A DNA stretch of 64,000 bases from Serratia fonticola. Its GTDB lineage: Bacteria > Pseudomonadota > Gammaproteobacteria > Enterobacterales > Enterobacteriaceae. The position numbers and the translations under genes were made by a program. Positions 24,776 through 34,596 of the stretch are shown here, one piece after another. Location: contig NZ_VFMK01000001.1 in the NCBI RefSeq assembly GCF_006715025.1, positions 496,001-560,000 on the forward strand, read 5' to 3'. Below the pieces are notes generated by a model. The model was not told the DNA's origin. It searched no databases and saw nothing but the letters and a program-made list of their open reading frames with translations. Numbering within the stretch: position 1 is the stretch's first letter; every line of letters begins with the position of its first letter.

Positions 24776-27211
24776 ATGAATGCAATTGCGGGAGCAGGAC
24801 CGGTGAGCGGGCGTCAACTGCACAAATTTGGTGGCAGCAGCCTGGCAGATGTGAAGTGTTATCTGCGGGTAGCCGGAATTATGGCCGAATACAGTCAGCC
24901 TGGCGACATGATGGTGGTTTCGGCGGCGGGTAGTACGACCAACCAACTGATTGGTTGGCTGAAGCTGAGCCAGAGCGATCGCCTTTCCGCACATCAGGTG
25001 CAGCAGACGTTGCGCCGGTATCACAGTGAGCTGATCGCGGGGTTATTGCCCCCAGAGACGGCGGAACCGCTGATTGCCGAGTTTATTCACGATCTAGAAC
25101 GCCTGGCGGTATTGCTGGACGGTAAGGTCGATGATGCGGTGTATGCCGAAGTGGTGGGGCACGGTGAAATCTGGTCGGCCCGTTTGATGGCTGCCGTGCT
25201 GAACAAGCAGGATATGCAAGCGGCCTGGCTGGATGCGCGTGATTTCCTGCGCGCCGAGCGTGCTGCACAGCCGCAGGTAGATGAAGGGCGTTCCTATCCT
25301 TTATTGCAACAGCTACTGGCGCAGCATCCGGGTAAGCGCCTGGTTGTGACCGGTTTTATTTCGCGTAACGACAGCGGTGAAACCGTGCTGTTGGGCCGTA
25401 ACGGCAGTGACTATTCCGCGACCCAGATCGGTGCATTGGCTGGCGTAGAGCGGGTCACTATCTGGAGCGACGTAGCCGGGGTTTACAGTGCTGACCCGCG
25501 CAAAGTCAAAGATGCCTGCCTGCTGCCGTTGCTGCGCCTGGATGAAGCCAGCGAACTGGCCCGCCTGGCGGCACCGGTGCTGCATACCCGTACTTTACAG
25601 CCGGTGTCTGGCAGCGATATCGATCTGCAACTACGGTGCAGTTATCAACCGGAACAAGGATCTACACGTATCGAGCGGGTCCTGGCTTCAGGGACCGGCG
25701 CCAAAATTGTCACCAGCCATGATGATGTCTGCCTGATCGAACTCAATGTGGCCCCGCAGCATGATTTCAAACTGGCGCAGAAAGAGTTGGAACTGGTGCT
25801 CAAACGCGCGCAGATCAAGCCGTTGGCGGTGGGCATTCATACCGACCGTAATCTGCTCCAACTGTGTTACACCTCGGAAGTGGTGGGCAGTGCGTTGCGA
25901 ATCTTGCAGGAGGCGGCGCTTCCAGGCGAGCTGCAACTGCGTGAAGGTCTGGCGTTGGTCGCGTTGGTGGGCGCTGGGGTTTGCAAGAATCCGCTGCACA
26001 GCCATCGTTTCTATCAGCAATTAAAAGATCAGCCGGTAGAGTTTATCTGGCAGGCAGAAGACGGCATCAGCCTGGTGGCGGTGCTGCGCCAGGGGCCGAC
26101 CGGTTTGCTGATCCAGGGCTTGCACCAGTCGCTGTTCCGTGCGGAAAAGCGTATTGGTCTCGTGCTGTTTGGCAAAGGTAATATTGGTTCGCGTTGGCTG
26201 GAGCTTTTTGCTCGCGAACAGAAAAACCTCTCTGCACGCAGTGGTTTTGAGTTCACGTTGGCGGGAGTGGTGGACAGCCGTCGCAGCTTGCTGGACTACG
26301 ACGGGCTGGACGTCAGCCGTGCGTTGGCGTTCTTTGAAGAAGAAGCTCAGGAACTGGATGAAGAATCGCTGTTTCTGTGGATGAGAGCACACCCGTTCGA
26401 CGATCTGGTGGTGCTTGACGTGACTGCCAGTGAGAACCTGGCAGAGCAGTATCTGGATTTTGCCAGCTATGGCTTCCATGTGATCAGCGCCAACAAGCTC
26501 GCAGGTGCCTCGTGCAGTAATAATTATCGTCAGATCCGTGATGCGTTTGCCAAAACGGGTCGCCACTGGCTGTATAACGCCACGGTGGGAGCCGGGTTAC
26601 CCGTGAATCATACCGTACGCGATCTGCGTGACAGCGGGGACAGTATTCTGGCGATCAGCGGCATTTTCTCCGGTACGTTATCCTGGTTATTCCTGCAGTT
26701 TGATGGCACGGTTCCTTTTACCGAACTGGTGGATCAGGCTTGGCAACAAGGGCTGACGGAACCGGACCCTCGTGTCGATCTGTCTGGACAGGACGTGATG
26801 CGTAAGTTGGTGATCCTGGCACGTGAGGCGGGTTATGACATCGAACCCAATCAGGTCCGTGTTGAATCCTTGGTGCCAGCGGGGGCGGAAAAGGGCTCTA
26901 TCGATCAGTTCTTTGAGAACGGCGATGCACTGAATCAACAGATGCTGCAGCGCTTTGAAGCGGCCAACGAAATGGGATTGGTACTGCGGCACGTGGCGCG
27001 TTTCGATGCCAATGGTAAAGCGCGTGTTGGTGTAGAGGCGGTACGGCCAGAACATCCATTGGCCTCGCTGCTGCCTTGTGACAACGTGTTTGCTATTGAA
27101 AGCCGCTGGTATCGTGATAATCCGCTGGTGATCCGTGGGCCTGGGGCCGGTCGGGATGTTACCGCCGGGGCGATCCAGTCTGATCTGAACCGTTTGGCAC
27201 AGTTGCTGTAA
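24776..27211 (+). CDS. metL: Bifunctional aspartokinase II / homoserine dehydrogenase II
   Basis: The 811-residue fusion catalyses the first and third steps from aspartate to methionine. The kinase domain (about 1-300) begins near LHKFGGSSLADVKCY and has GRNGSDYSATQIG. A central ACT-like interface region follows. The homoserine dehydrogenase domain (about 460-811) has VLFGKGNIGSRWLELF for NADP and NATVGAGLPVNHTVRDL with NLAEQYLDFASYGFHVISANK. MetL is not feedback-inhibited in relatives but is repressed by MetJ. It is translated directly after metB. Confidence 0.98.
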   Translation: MNAIAGAGPVSGRQLHKFGGSSLADVKCYLRVAGIMAEYSQPGDMMVVSAAGSTTNQLIGWLKLSQSDRLSAHQVQQTLRRYHSELIAGLLPPETAEPLIAEFIHDLERLAVLLDGKVDDAVYAEVVGHGEIWSARLMAAVLNKQDMQAAWLDARDFLRAERAAQPQVDEGRSYPLLQQLLAQHPGKRLVVTGFISRNDSGETVLLGRNGSDYSATQIGALAGVERVTIWSDVAGVYSADPRKVKDACLLPLLRLDEASELARLAAPVLHTRTLQPVSGSDIDLQLRCSYQPEQGSTRIERVLASGTGAKIVTSHDDVCLIELNVAPQHDFKLAQKELELVLKRAQIKPLAVGIHTDRNLLQLCYTSEVVGSALRILQEAALPGELQLREGLALVALVGAGVCKNPLHSHRFYQQLKDQPVEFIWQAEDGISLVAVLRQGPTGLLIQGLHQSLFRAEKRIGLVLFGKGNIGSRWLELFAREQKNLSARSGFEFTLAGVVDSRRSLLDYDGLDVSRALAFFEEEAQELDEESLFLWMRAHPFDDLVVLDVTASENLAEQYLDFASYGFHVISANKLAGASCSNNYRQIRDAFAKTGRHWLYNATVGAGLPVNHTVRDLRDSGDSILAISGIFSGTLSWLFLQFDGTVPFTELVDQAWQQGLTEPDPRVDLSGQDVMRKLVILAREAGYDIEPNQVRVESLVPAGAEKGSIDQFFENGDALNQQMLQRFEAANEMGLVLRHVARFDANGKARVGVEAVRPEHPLASLLPCDNVFAIESRWYRDNPLVIRGPGAGRDVTAGAIQSDLNRLAQLL

Positions 27212-27227
27212 ATCTTCGTTTTAGTCT

Positions 27228-27256
27228 CAGGGGCGGCATTATGCAGCCCCTGTTTA
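27228..27256 (+). terminator. metBL terminator
   Basis: The stem CAGGGGC / GCCCCTG with an 11-nt loop is followed by TTTATTCTTT, downstream of metL. Confidence 0.75.
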
Positions 27257-27372
27257 TTCTTTCATCATTATCCCCTGCTATGATTAATCATGAAATTCTC
27301 TCATGCTGCGTGAACATTAATCATGGCATGACCCTCACTTTCCTGTTGACTCTTTAGGCAACATCCGGCATT

Positions 27373-27404
27373 TTCTATCTAGACGTCTAAACGTATAGAC
27401 GCTT
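27373..27404. promoter_or_regulatory. MetJ operator: tandem met boxes upstream of metF
   Basis: A perfect met box AGACGTCT (27381-27388) is followed directly by AAACGTAT and AGACGCTT, with a weaker TTCTATCT on the left. They lie about 45-75 bp upstream of metF and predict MetJ repression. Confidence 0.9.
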
Positions 27405-27448
27405 ATTAAAACAAAGTAAAACAGTGATCGATAAGAGGCGGACAGGGT

Positions 27449-28345
27449 ATGAGTTTTTTTCACGCAAACCAGCGGGAAGCGCTGAATCAGAGTCTGGCGG
27501 AGTTAAATGGTCAGATTAATGTGTCGTTCGAGTTTTTCCCGCCGCGTACCAGCGAAATGGAAGAAACCTTGTGGCAATCGATCGATCGCCTGAGCAGCCT
27601 TAAACCCAAGTTTGTCTCTGTCACCTACGGCGCCAACTCGGGTGAACGCGATCGTACTCACAGCATCATTAAAGGCATTAAAGAGCGCACCGGTCTGGAT
27701 GCGGCACCTCACCTGACCTGTATTGATGCCACCCCGGCGCAATTGCGCGATATTGCCACCGACTACTGGAACAGCGGTATCCGCCATATTGTTGCCTTGC
27801 GTGGTGATTTGCCCCCAGGTGGTGGCAAACCGGAAATGTATGCGACCGATCTGGTGAAACTGCTGAAAGACGTTGGCGATTTTGATATCTCGGTGGCGGC
27901 CTATCCAGAGGTTCACCCAGAAGCGAAAAGCGCTCAGTCAGATCTGATCAATCTGAAACGGAAAATTGATGCGGGGGCCAACCGTGCCATCACCCAGTTC
28001 TTTTTCGACGTAGAAAGCTATCTGCGTTTCCGTGACCGCTGTGTGTCTGCCGGTATCGACGTGGAAATCGTGCCAGGTATCCTGCCGGTCTCTAACTTCA
28101 AGCAGTTACAGCGCTTTGCCACCATGACTAACGTGCGTGTGCCGAGCTGGATGACCAGCATGTTCGCCGGGCTGGATGATGACCCGGAAACCCGCAAAAT
28201 GGTCGGTGCGAATATCGCCATGGATATGGTCAAGATCCTGAGCCGTGAAGGGGTGAAGGACTTTCACTTCTACACCCTCAACCGTGCGGAAATGAGTTAC
28301 GCCATTTGTCATACCTTGGGGGTACGACCCGCAGTGGCATCATGA
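27449..28345 (+). CDS. metF: 5,10-methylenetetrahydrofolate reductase
   Basis: The 298-residue FAD-dependent TIM-barrel enzyme makes 5-methyltetrahydrofolate, the methyl donor for methionine synthase. Motifs are FEFFPPRTSEMEETLW near residue 27 with catalytic Glu, HLTCIDATPAQLRDIA near 88, HIVALRGDLPPGG with flavin-site Asp near 120, and AITQFFFDVESYLRFRD near 180. It is close to the E. coli length of 296. It has its own met boxes and its own terminator; E. coli katG, normally next, is absent. Confidence 0.98.
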   Translation: MSFFHANQREALNQSLAELNGQINVSFEFFPPRTSEMEETLWQSIDRLSSLKPKFVSVTYGANSGERDRTHSIIKGIKERTGLDAAPHLTCIDATPAQLRDIATDYWNSGIRHIVALRGDLPPGGGKPEMYATDLVKLLKDVGDFDISVAAYPEVHPEAKSAQSDLINLKRKIDAGANRAITQFFFDVESYLRFRDRCVSAGIDVEIVPGILPVSNFKQLQRFATMTNVRVPSWMTSMFAGLDDDPETRKMVGANIAMDMVKILSREGVKDFHFYTLNRAEMSYAICHTLGVRPAVAS

Positions 28346-28360
28346 CGTATTGATTATTTT

Positions 28361-28393
28361 AAAAAGCGCTGTGCTGTCACGGCGCTTTTTTTA
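28361..28393 (+). terminator. metF terminator
   Basis: AAAAGCGC-TGTG / CACG-GCGCTTTT forms a long stem followed by T7. Confidence 0.88.
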
Positions 28394-28406
28394 TGCTTGT
28401 TCCCAT

Positions 28407-28435
28407 AAAAAAGCACCGCGATGCGGTGCTTTTTG
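28407..28435. terminator. ppc terminator (bidirectional)
   Basis: AAAAAGCACCGC-GAT-GCGGTGCTTTTT is a near-perfect inverted repeat with A and T runs. On the minus strand it ends ppc; on the plus strand it backs up the metF terminator. Confidence 0.9.
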
Positions 28436-28452
28436 GTGAGACATTTTTCCAC

Positions 28453-31089
28453 CTAGCCGGTATTGCGCATCCCGGCGGCAACGCCTGCGATGGTGACCAT
28501 CAGCGCTTGCTCAACGCGAGCGTCCGGTTGTTCCTGCTGGCGTGAACGATGCAGCAGTTCTGCCTGCAAGACGTTGAGTGGATCGGTGTATACGTTGCGC
28601 AACGCGATGGATTCGGCAATCCACGGCAGGTCTTCCATCAGATGGTCGTCGTTGGCAATGGTAAGTACCACTTTGATATCGCTTTCCAACTGATCGCGTA
28701 ACTGTTGGCCCAGCGGCCACAGAGATTTATCGACCAGACGTTGATCGTAGTATTCCGCCAGCCACAGGTCAGTCTTGGCGAACACCATTTCCAGCATCGC
28801 GATACGCGTAGAGAAGAACGGCCAGTTGTGGCACATGGCTTCCAACTGATCCTGTTTACCTGCTTTCACCGCTTCCTGCAGGCCCGCACCAGCACCCAGC
28901 CAGGCAGGCAGCATCAGGCGGTTCTGCGTCCAGGCAAAGATCCACGGAATAGCACGCAGGCTTTCTACGCCGCCGTTCGGGCGGCGTTTGGCCGGGCGTG
29001 ACCCCAATGGCAGTTTAGCCAGTTCCTGTTCCGGCGTGGCCGCGCGGAAGTAAGGCACGAACTCTGGGTTTTCACGCACGTAACCGCGATACATTTTGCA
29101 GGAGGTATCGGACAGCTCATCCATCAGTGAGCGCCATTCTGGCTTAGGTTCCGGCGGTGGCAGCAGGTTGGCTTCCAGAACCGCGCCGGTATACAGCGCC
29201 AGGCTGCTGATGGTGACTTCTGGCAGACCGAACTTGAAGCGGATCATCTCGCCTTGTTCGGTCACGCGCAGGCCTCCCTTCAGGCTGCCCGGCGGTTGTG
29301 ACAGCAGAGCAGCGTGTGCCGGTGCGCCACCACGGCCAATAGAACCGCCACGGCCATGGAACAGCGTCAGCGCCACGCCAGCTTTCTCGCAGGTTTTGAT
29401 CAAGGCATCTTGCGCACGGTATTGCGCCCAGGAAGCCGCCATCACCCCGGCATCTTTCGCCGAGTCGGAATAGCCGATCATCACCATCTGTTTGCCCTGA
29501 ATAAAGCCGCGGTACCAGTCGATGTTCAGCAACTGGGTCATGACATCGTCGGCATTGTTCAGGTCGTCCAGCGTTTCGAACAGCGGGGCGACAGGCAGAG
29601 CGAATGGGCAGCCCGCTTCTTTCAACAGCAGGTGCACGGCCAAGACGTCAGACGGTGTGCGCGCCATGGAAATCACATAGGCGGCGATCGAGCCTTGCGG
29701 CGCTTCAGCGATAACCTGGCAGGTTTCCAGCACTTCCCGTGTGTCGGCGCTGGGTTCCCACGTCCGGGGCACTAATGGACGCTTGGAGTTCAGTTCACGG
29801 ATCAGGAACGCCTGTTTGTCGGCTTCTGACCAGCTTTCATAATCACCCAGGCCCAGATAGCGTGTCAGTTCGGCAATGGCATCGGTATGGCGGGTACTTT
29901 CCTGGCGTACGTCGATGCGAACCAACGGCACACCGAAGCAGCGCACGCGGCGCAGAGTATCCAACAGTTGCCCGTTGGCGATGATGCTCATACCGCAGGC
30001 GACCAAGGATTGATAACAGGCGTACAGTGGTTCCCACAGCTGCTCGTTGTTTTCCAGCAGATCGTGTGGGCGCAGGACGCGCTCGCCTTTCAGACGGCCT
30101 TCCAGATAGGCCTGGGAGCTCATCAACTGGCTGCGCAGGCGTTTCATCAATTCACGGTAAGGCTCTTGTACCTCGTCGCCACCGGCAAGCTCGCGCAGTT
30201 CCGGGGTACATTCACTCATCGACAGTTCAGAGACCAACACCTGAATATCGCGGGTAAACAGATCGCAGGCTTTCCAGCGGCTCAGCAATAGCACATGGCG
30301 AGTGATTTCGGCGGTGACGTTCGGGTTACCGTCGCGGTCGCCCCCCATCCAGGAGGTGAAGCGGATTGGCACGGCTTCTACGGGCAGGCGGTAATCGATG
30401 GCGTTTTCAAGTTGCTCATTAAACTCACGCAAGAAAGCAGGGACGCCTTCCCACAGGCTGTTTTCCACCACGGCAAAGCCCCACTTGGCTTCGTCGACCG
30501 GCGAGGGGCGGTTTTTACGCATCTCGTCGGTATGCCAGGATTGCGCAACCAACTGGCGCAGGCGGCGCATGATTTTATTGCGCTCGTAATCTGCCAGATC
30601 GTTATGATCGAGCTGACTGAGACAGGTGTTAACCTCAACCAGTTTATGGATCAGGGTTCGGCGGGTAATTTCCGTCGGGTGAGCCGTCAGGACCAGTTCG
30701 ATGGAGAGGTCATCCACCGCTTTCTGCAGTTCCTTGTTACTGAGTTTTTTGTCTTTCAACCGGCTAAACAGCTGGGCCATCGCCTCTGGGTTGCTGGCTG
30801 CCTCACCATGAGGTGAGATGCTGTGATATTGCTCAGCAACGTTGGTCAGGTTCAGGAATTGGCTGAAAGCGCGGGCGACAGGCAGCAATTCGTCATTGGA
30901 CAGGTTCTGCAGCGTCGAGAGCAGTTCCTGACGATGTGCCTCATTGCCGGCACGTGAAGATTTGGAAAGCTTACGGATAGTTTCAACGCGATCGAGAATA
31001 TGCTCGCCCAGCGCTTCTTTAATGGTATCGCCGAGCAATTTGCCGAGCATACTGACATTACTTCGCATTGCCGAATATTGTTCGTTCAT
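28453..31089 (-). CDS. ppc: Phosphoenolpyruvate carboxylase
   Basis: The 878-residue enzyme carboxylates phosphoenolpyruvate to oxaloacetate, refilling the TCA cycle. Catalytic motifs are VLTAHPTEITRRTL (His near 137), the glycine-rich loop FHGRGGSIGRGGAPAH near 580 and MIGYSDSAKDAG near 540. The C-terminus is MRNTG, conserved and needed for activity. It is allosterically activated by acetyl-CoA and inhibited by aspartate in relatives. It stands next to argE in the same direction, as in E. coli. Confidence 0.98.
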   Translation of the reverse strand: MNEQYSAMRSNVSMLGKLLGDTIKEALGEHILDRVETIRKLSKSSRAGNEAHRQELLSTLQNLSNDELLPVARAFSQFLNLTNVAEQYHSISPHGEAASNPEAMAQLFSRLKDKKLSNKELQKAVDDLSIELVLTAHPTEITRRTLIHKLVEVNTCLSQLDHNDLADYERNKIMRRLRQLVAQSWHTDEMRKNRPSPVDEAKWGFAVVENSLWEGVPAFLREFNEQLENAIDYRLPVEAVPIRFTSWMGGDRDGNPNVTAEITRHVLLLSRWKACDLFTRDIQVLVSELSMSECTPELRELAGGDEVQEPYRELMKRLRSQLMSSQAYLEGRLKGERVLRPHDLLENNEQLWEPLYACYQSLVACGMSIIANGQLLDTLRRVRCFGVPLVRIDVRQESTRHTDAIAELTRYLGLGDYESWSEADKQAFLIRELNSKRPLVPRTWEPSADTREVLETCQVIAEAPQGSIAAYVISMARTPSDVLAVHLLLKEAGCPFALPVAPLFETLDDLNNADDVMTQLLNIDWYRGFIQGKQMVMIGYSDSAKDAGVMAASWAQYRAQDALIKTCEKAGVALTLFHGRGGSIGRGGAPAHAALLSQPPGSLKGGLRVTEQGEMIRFKFGLPEVTISSLALYTGAVLEANLLPPPEPKPEWRSLMDELSDTSCKMYRGYVRENPEFVPYFRAATPEQELAKLPLGSRPAKRRPNGGVESLRAIPWIFAWTQNRLMLPAWLGAGAGLQEAVKAGKQDQLEAMCHNWPFFSTRIAMLEMVFAKTDLWLAEYYDQRLVDKSLWPLGQQLRDQLESDIKVVLTIANDDHLMEDLPWIAESIALRNVYTDPLNVLQAELLHRSRQQEQPDARVEQALMVTIAGVAAGMRNTG

Positions 31090-31408
31090 ATAACCCCTGA
31101 CCCAGTTCTTTGCATACTCATTCGTTTCCCAATGGAGGGGGTGTTATCCATCCACTAAAAAGTCGTGAGTAGGTGATTTTCATCTTGTAAGTTAATTTCA
31201 CGTGCCTGGCGAAGACTGCCAGTTTTATTTAACCACGCCCCTGTCCAATCATTAATTGACACTATTTTTAGCAAAAAAACATCAAATTCGGCATTTTTTC
31301 TGAAATTTAATTACGGGCTGCCAGTTATCAGTCTGGCTTATTGGCTTAAATTTCTACATCTTAAGAGGTAGGGTAATGGTAAATCATTCCCCTACTTTTA
31401 TTCAGGAC
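31090..31408. other. Intergenic region between ppc and argE
   Basis: There is no gene here. It should hold the ppc promoter (minus strand); I could not place its hexamers with confidence. Near argE an imperfect hairpin GTAGGG-T-AATG ... CATT-C-CCCTAC (31369-31395) may end the argE transcript. Confidence 0.5.
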
Positions 31409-32560
31409 TTATTGCAGGCAGAAGTGATCGACCAACTGGCCCAGCAATTTGCGTGTCGGTTCAATAAATGCGCTATCAAGATATTCATCCGGTTGGTGCG
31501 CCTGGTTGATTGAGCCTGGCCCCAGCACCAGTGTTGGACACACTTCCTGGACAAACGGCGCTTCTGTACAGTAGTTGACCACTTCGGTGCGTGAACCCAG
31601 CAGTTTCTCTATCACCGCGACCATATGATGATCGGTTGGGCATTCATAACCTGGGATAGGGGGATGCAGTTCGTCAATCGTCAACCGACCCGGCCAGCGT
31701 TCGCTGACCGGGGCCAGCGCTTCATGCAGCAGTTCGTTGATATTATCCAGCGTCATGCCTGGCAATGGGCGAATATCCATGTGTAATTCGCAGCAGGCAC
31801 AGATGCGGTTAGCTGCATCTCCGCCGCTGATATGACCGAAGTTCATGGTCGGATAAGGCACTGCAAACGCCGGGTTGTTATAGCGTTCCTGCAGCGTTTT
31901 GCGCAATGCCATCAGATGCCCGATAGATTCATGCATCAGATCGATAGCGTTGACACCGCGCGCCGGATCGCTCGAGTGGCCCGATTGGCCGACGATGCGG
32001 ATTGCATTGGAGATATGGCCTTTGTGCGCACGCACCGGTTGCAGTGACGTGGGTTCGCCAATAATGGCAAAGTCTGGACGAATTTTGGTTGAAGCCGCGA
32101 AATAGCGGGCACCGGCCATCGTTGTTTCTTCATCTGCAGTGGCCAGAATGTACAGTGGCTTGGTCAGTTTGCTGGCGTCAATATCACGTACGGCATCCAG
32201 GATAAAGGCAAAGAAGCCTTTCATATCGGCAGTACCTAACCCGTAAAACTTGTTGTCGTGTTCGGTCAGGGTAAAGGGATCTCGCGTCCAGCGGCCCTGA
32301 TCGTAAGGTACGGTGTCGGTATGGCCCGCCAGCAACAGCCCGCCGCTGCCTTCGCCAATGCTGGCCAGCAGGTTGAATTTGTTGCGGGTATCTGGCACGG
32401 GTTGTACGTCGACACGAAAGCCCAAATCATTGAACCAGCCAGCCAGCAAGTTGATTAATGCTTCATTACTCTGATCGAGGGCCGCATCGGTGGCGCTGAT
32501 CGACGGGGTGGCGATCAACGCCCGGTACAGCTCAATAAATGGAGGTAATTTCATCTTCAC
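31409..32560 (-). CDS. argE: N-acetylornithine deacetylase
   Basis: The 383-residue M20-family metallohydrolase releases ornithine and acetate from N-acetylornithine. Metal ligands are seen in LLLAGHTDTVPYD (His near 80), GTADMKG (Asp near 112) and TADEETTMAGA (Glu-Glu near 144); SGHSSDPARGVNAI belongs to the dimerisation lid. The length equals E. coli ArgE. It is divergent from argCBGH across about 210 bp with two ARG boxes. Confidence 0.97.
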   Translation of the reverse strand: MKMKLPPFIELYRALIATPSISATDAALDQSNEALINLLAGWFNDLGFRVDVQPVPDTRNKFNLLASIGEGSGGLLLAGHTDTVPYDQGRWTRDPFTLTEHDNKFYGLGTADMKGFFAFILDAVRDIDASKLTKPLYILATADEETTMAGARYFAASTKIRPDFAIIGEPTSLQPVRAHKGHISNAIRIVGQSGHSSDPARGVNAIDLMHESIGHLMALRKTLQERYNNPAFAVPYPTMNFGHISGGDAANRICACCELHMDIRPLPGMTLDNINELLHEALAPVSERWPGRLTIDELHPPIPGYECPTDHHMVAVIEKLLGSRTEVVNYCTEAPFVQEVCPTLVLGPGSINQAHQPDEYLDSAFIEPTRKLLGQLVDHFCLQ

Positions 32561-32585
32561 TGTTGACAGCCTTTGGTTAGGATAG

Positions 32586-32624
32586 TATCAATATTCATGC
32601 ATTTATTTTGAATAAAAATACAGT
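32586..32624. promoter_or_regulatory. Double ARG box (ArgR operator) between argE and argC
   Basis: Two 18-bp ARG boxes are separated by exactly 3 bp: TATCAATATTCATGCATT (32586-32603) and TTTGAATAAAAATACAGT (32607-32624). Both fit the WNTGAATWWWWATTCANW consensus with few mismatches. The 3-bp spacing is the arrangement bound by an ArgR hexamer with arginine. It should repress both divergent units. Confidence 0.88.
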
Positions 32625-32771
32625 AAGCTGGAGCGTAAGGGAATCAATGCCCAGATGTTTATAAAAACATCAACGCTCAACCACATGGGTGAACCGCGCA
32701 ACAACGCGACCAAGCCCTGCTACCGGAGTCGCACGTGACTCTTATCGCTAGCCAAGAAGGTGAAAGGCCAC

Positions 32772-33776
32772 ATGTTGAATACGCTGATTGTTGGTGCCAG
32801 CGGTTATGCCGGAGCAGAGCTTACGGCTTACCTGAATCGCCACCCACACATGAACATAACCGCTTTAGCGGTTTCAGCGCAAAGTGCAGATGCAGGAAAA
32901 TTGCTTTCTGACCTGCACCCTCAATTAAAAGGTATCGTCGATCTGCCATTACAGCCACTGATTGATGTGGCCGAAGCGGCAAAAGGCATCGACGTTGTTT
33001 TCCTCGCGACGGCCCATGAGGTGAGCCATGACATCGCCCCGGCATTCCTGGCGGCGGGGTGTGTGGTGTTTGATCTCTCCGGGGCTTTTCGCGTACAGGA
33101 TAGTGAGTTCTATAGCCAATATTATGGCTTTAAACACCAGCATAAGGACTGGTTGGCGCAGGCGGTTTACGGCCTGGCGGAGTGGCAGAGTGAAAAACTC
33201 AAGCAGGCGCAACTGATTGCCGTGCCGGGCTGCTACCCAACGGCGGCCCAGTTGGCACTGAAACCGCTGCTCGACAAGCAACTGCTGAATCTGGACCAAT
33301 GGCCGGTCATCAACGCCGTTAGCGGCGTGAGCGGTGCAGGGCGTAAAGCCAGCGTGACCACCAGTTTCTGCGAAGTCAGCCTTCAGCCTTACGGTTTGTT
33401 CAATCATCGTCATCAGCCCGAAATTTCTGCACACCTGGGTGTGCCGGTGATCTTTACGCCACATTTGGGCAGTTTCCCTCGGGGGATACTGGAGACCATC
33501 ACCTGCCGCCTGAAAACGGGCGTTACCGCGCAGGACGTGGCAGCGGCTTATCATGCAGCTTACGACAACAAACCACTGGTACGGCTTTACGACCTAGGGG
33601 TGCCAGCACTGAAATCCGTGGTGGGCCTGCCGTTCTGCGATATCGGCTTTGCCGTGCAGGGCGAGCATCTGATCGCCGTAGCCGCAGAAGACAACCTGTT
33701 GAAAGGTGCGGCCGCTCAGGCGGTGCAATGTCTGAATATCCGTTTCGGCTTCCCGGAAACCCAATCTTTACTTTAA
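32772..33776 (+). CDS. argC: N-acetyl-gamma-glutamyl-phosphate reductase
   Basis: The 334-residue NADPH-dependent enzyme makes N-acetylglutamate semialdehyde. The dinucleotide motif is VGASGYAGAEL, the catalytic cysteine lies in AVPGCYPTAAQLAL near residue 154, and TPHLGSFPRGIL and the VGLPFCDIGFAVQ segment are conserved. ATG at 32772 (MLNTLIVGAS) gives the E. coli length; four upstream residues from another start are not needed. It is the first gene of argCBGH. Confidence 0.97.
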   Translation: MLNTLIVGASGYAGAELTAYLNRHPHMNITALAVSAQSADAGKLLSDLHPQLKGIVDLPLQPLIDVAEAAKGIDVVFLATAHEVSHDIAPAFLAAGCVVFDLSGAFRVQDSEFYSQYYGFKHQHKDWLAQAVYGLAEWQSEKLKQAQLIAVPGCYPTAAQLALKPLLDKQLLNLDQWPVINAVSGVSGAGRKASVTTSFCEVSLQPYGLFNHRHQPEISAHLGVPVIFTPHLGSFPRGILETITCRLKTGVTAQDVAAAYHAAYDNKPLVRLYDLGVPALKSVVGLPFCDIGFAVQGEHLIAVAAEDNLLKGAAAQAVQCLNIRFGFPETQSLL

Positions 33777-33796
33777 ATCAGCGTGAGTAAACAGCA

Positions 33797-34570
33797 ATGA
33801 ATCCATTGATTATCAAACTAGGTGGCGTGCTACTGGACAGTGAAGAAGCGCTCGAGCGTTTGTTTACCGCGCTGGATGTCTATCGCCAGGAACATCAGCG
33901 CCCGCTGGTGATCGTTCACGGCGGCGGTTGTGTGGTGGATGAACTGATGAAACAGCTCTCCCTGCCGGTGGTGAAGAAGAACGGCCTGCGTGTCACCCCT
34001 GCCGATCAGATCGACATTATTACCGGTGCACTGGCCGGAACGGCAAATAAAACCCTGCTGGCATGGGCGGTGAAGCACAAAATTAATGCGGTTGGTCTGA
34101 GCCTGGCAGATGGTGGCAGCGTTGCTGTTACGCAGTTGGACCCAGCGTTGGGCCACGTGGGCCATGCAGTACCCGGAACACCTGCGCTGCTCAATACCTT
34201 GTTGGGCGCAGGCTACCTGCCGGTGGTCAGCTCCATCGGCATTACCGCCGAAGGCCAACTGATGAACGTGAACGCCGATCAAGCGGCGACGGCCCTGGCC
34301 GCCACGCTGGGGGCGGATTTAATCCTGCTGTCGGATGTCAGCGGCATTCTCGATGGGAAAGGGCAGCGTATCGCGGAAATGACAGCACAAAAAGCAGAGC
34401 AACTGATTGCTCAAGGCATCATCACCGATGGTATGGTAGTGAAGGTTAACGCGGCTCTTGATGCGGCTCGTACGCTTGGTCGCCCGGTAGATATCGCCAG
34501 CTGGCGCAATGCCGAAAAACTTCCTGCTCTGTTTAATGGTGTGTCGATTGGCACCCGGATCCTCGCTTAA
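33797..34570 (+). CDS. argB: Acetylglutamate kinase
   Basis: The 257-residue amino-acid kinase phosphorylates N-acetylglutamate. The P-loop-like IIKLGGVLLD is at the start, VHGGGCVVDELM near residue 41 binds substrate, and VNADQAATALAATLGADLILLSDVSG near 160 covers the ATP site. The catalytic lysines are in KLGG and MVVKVNAA. It begins 20 nt after argC and is co-transcribed. Confidence 0.97.
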   Translation: MNPLIIKLGGVLLDSEEALERLFTALDVYRQEHQRPLVIVHGGGCVVDELMKQLSLPVVKKNGLRVTPADQIDIITGALAGTANKTLLAWAVKHKINAVGLSLADGGSVAVTQLDPALGHVGHAVPGTPALLNTLLGAGYLPVVSSIGITAEGQLMNVNADQAATALAATLGADLILLSDVSGILDGKGQRIAEMTAQKAEQLIAQGIITDGMVVKVNAALDAARTLGRPVDIASWRNAEKLPALFNGVSIGTRILA

Positions 34571-34596
34571 ATTTAGAATTGAAAAGGAATAACACA

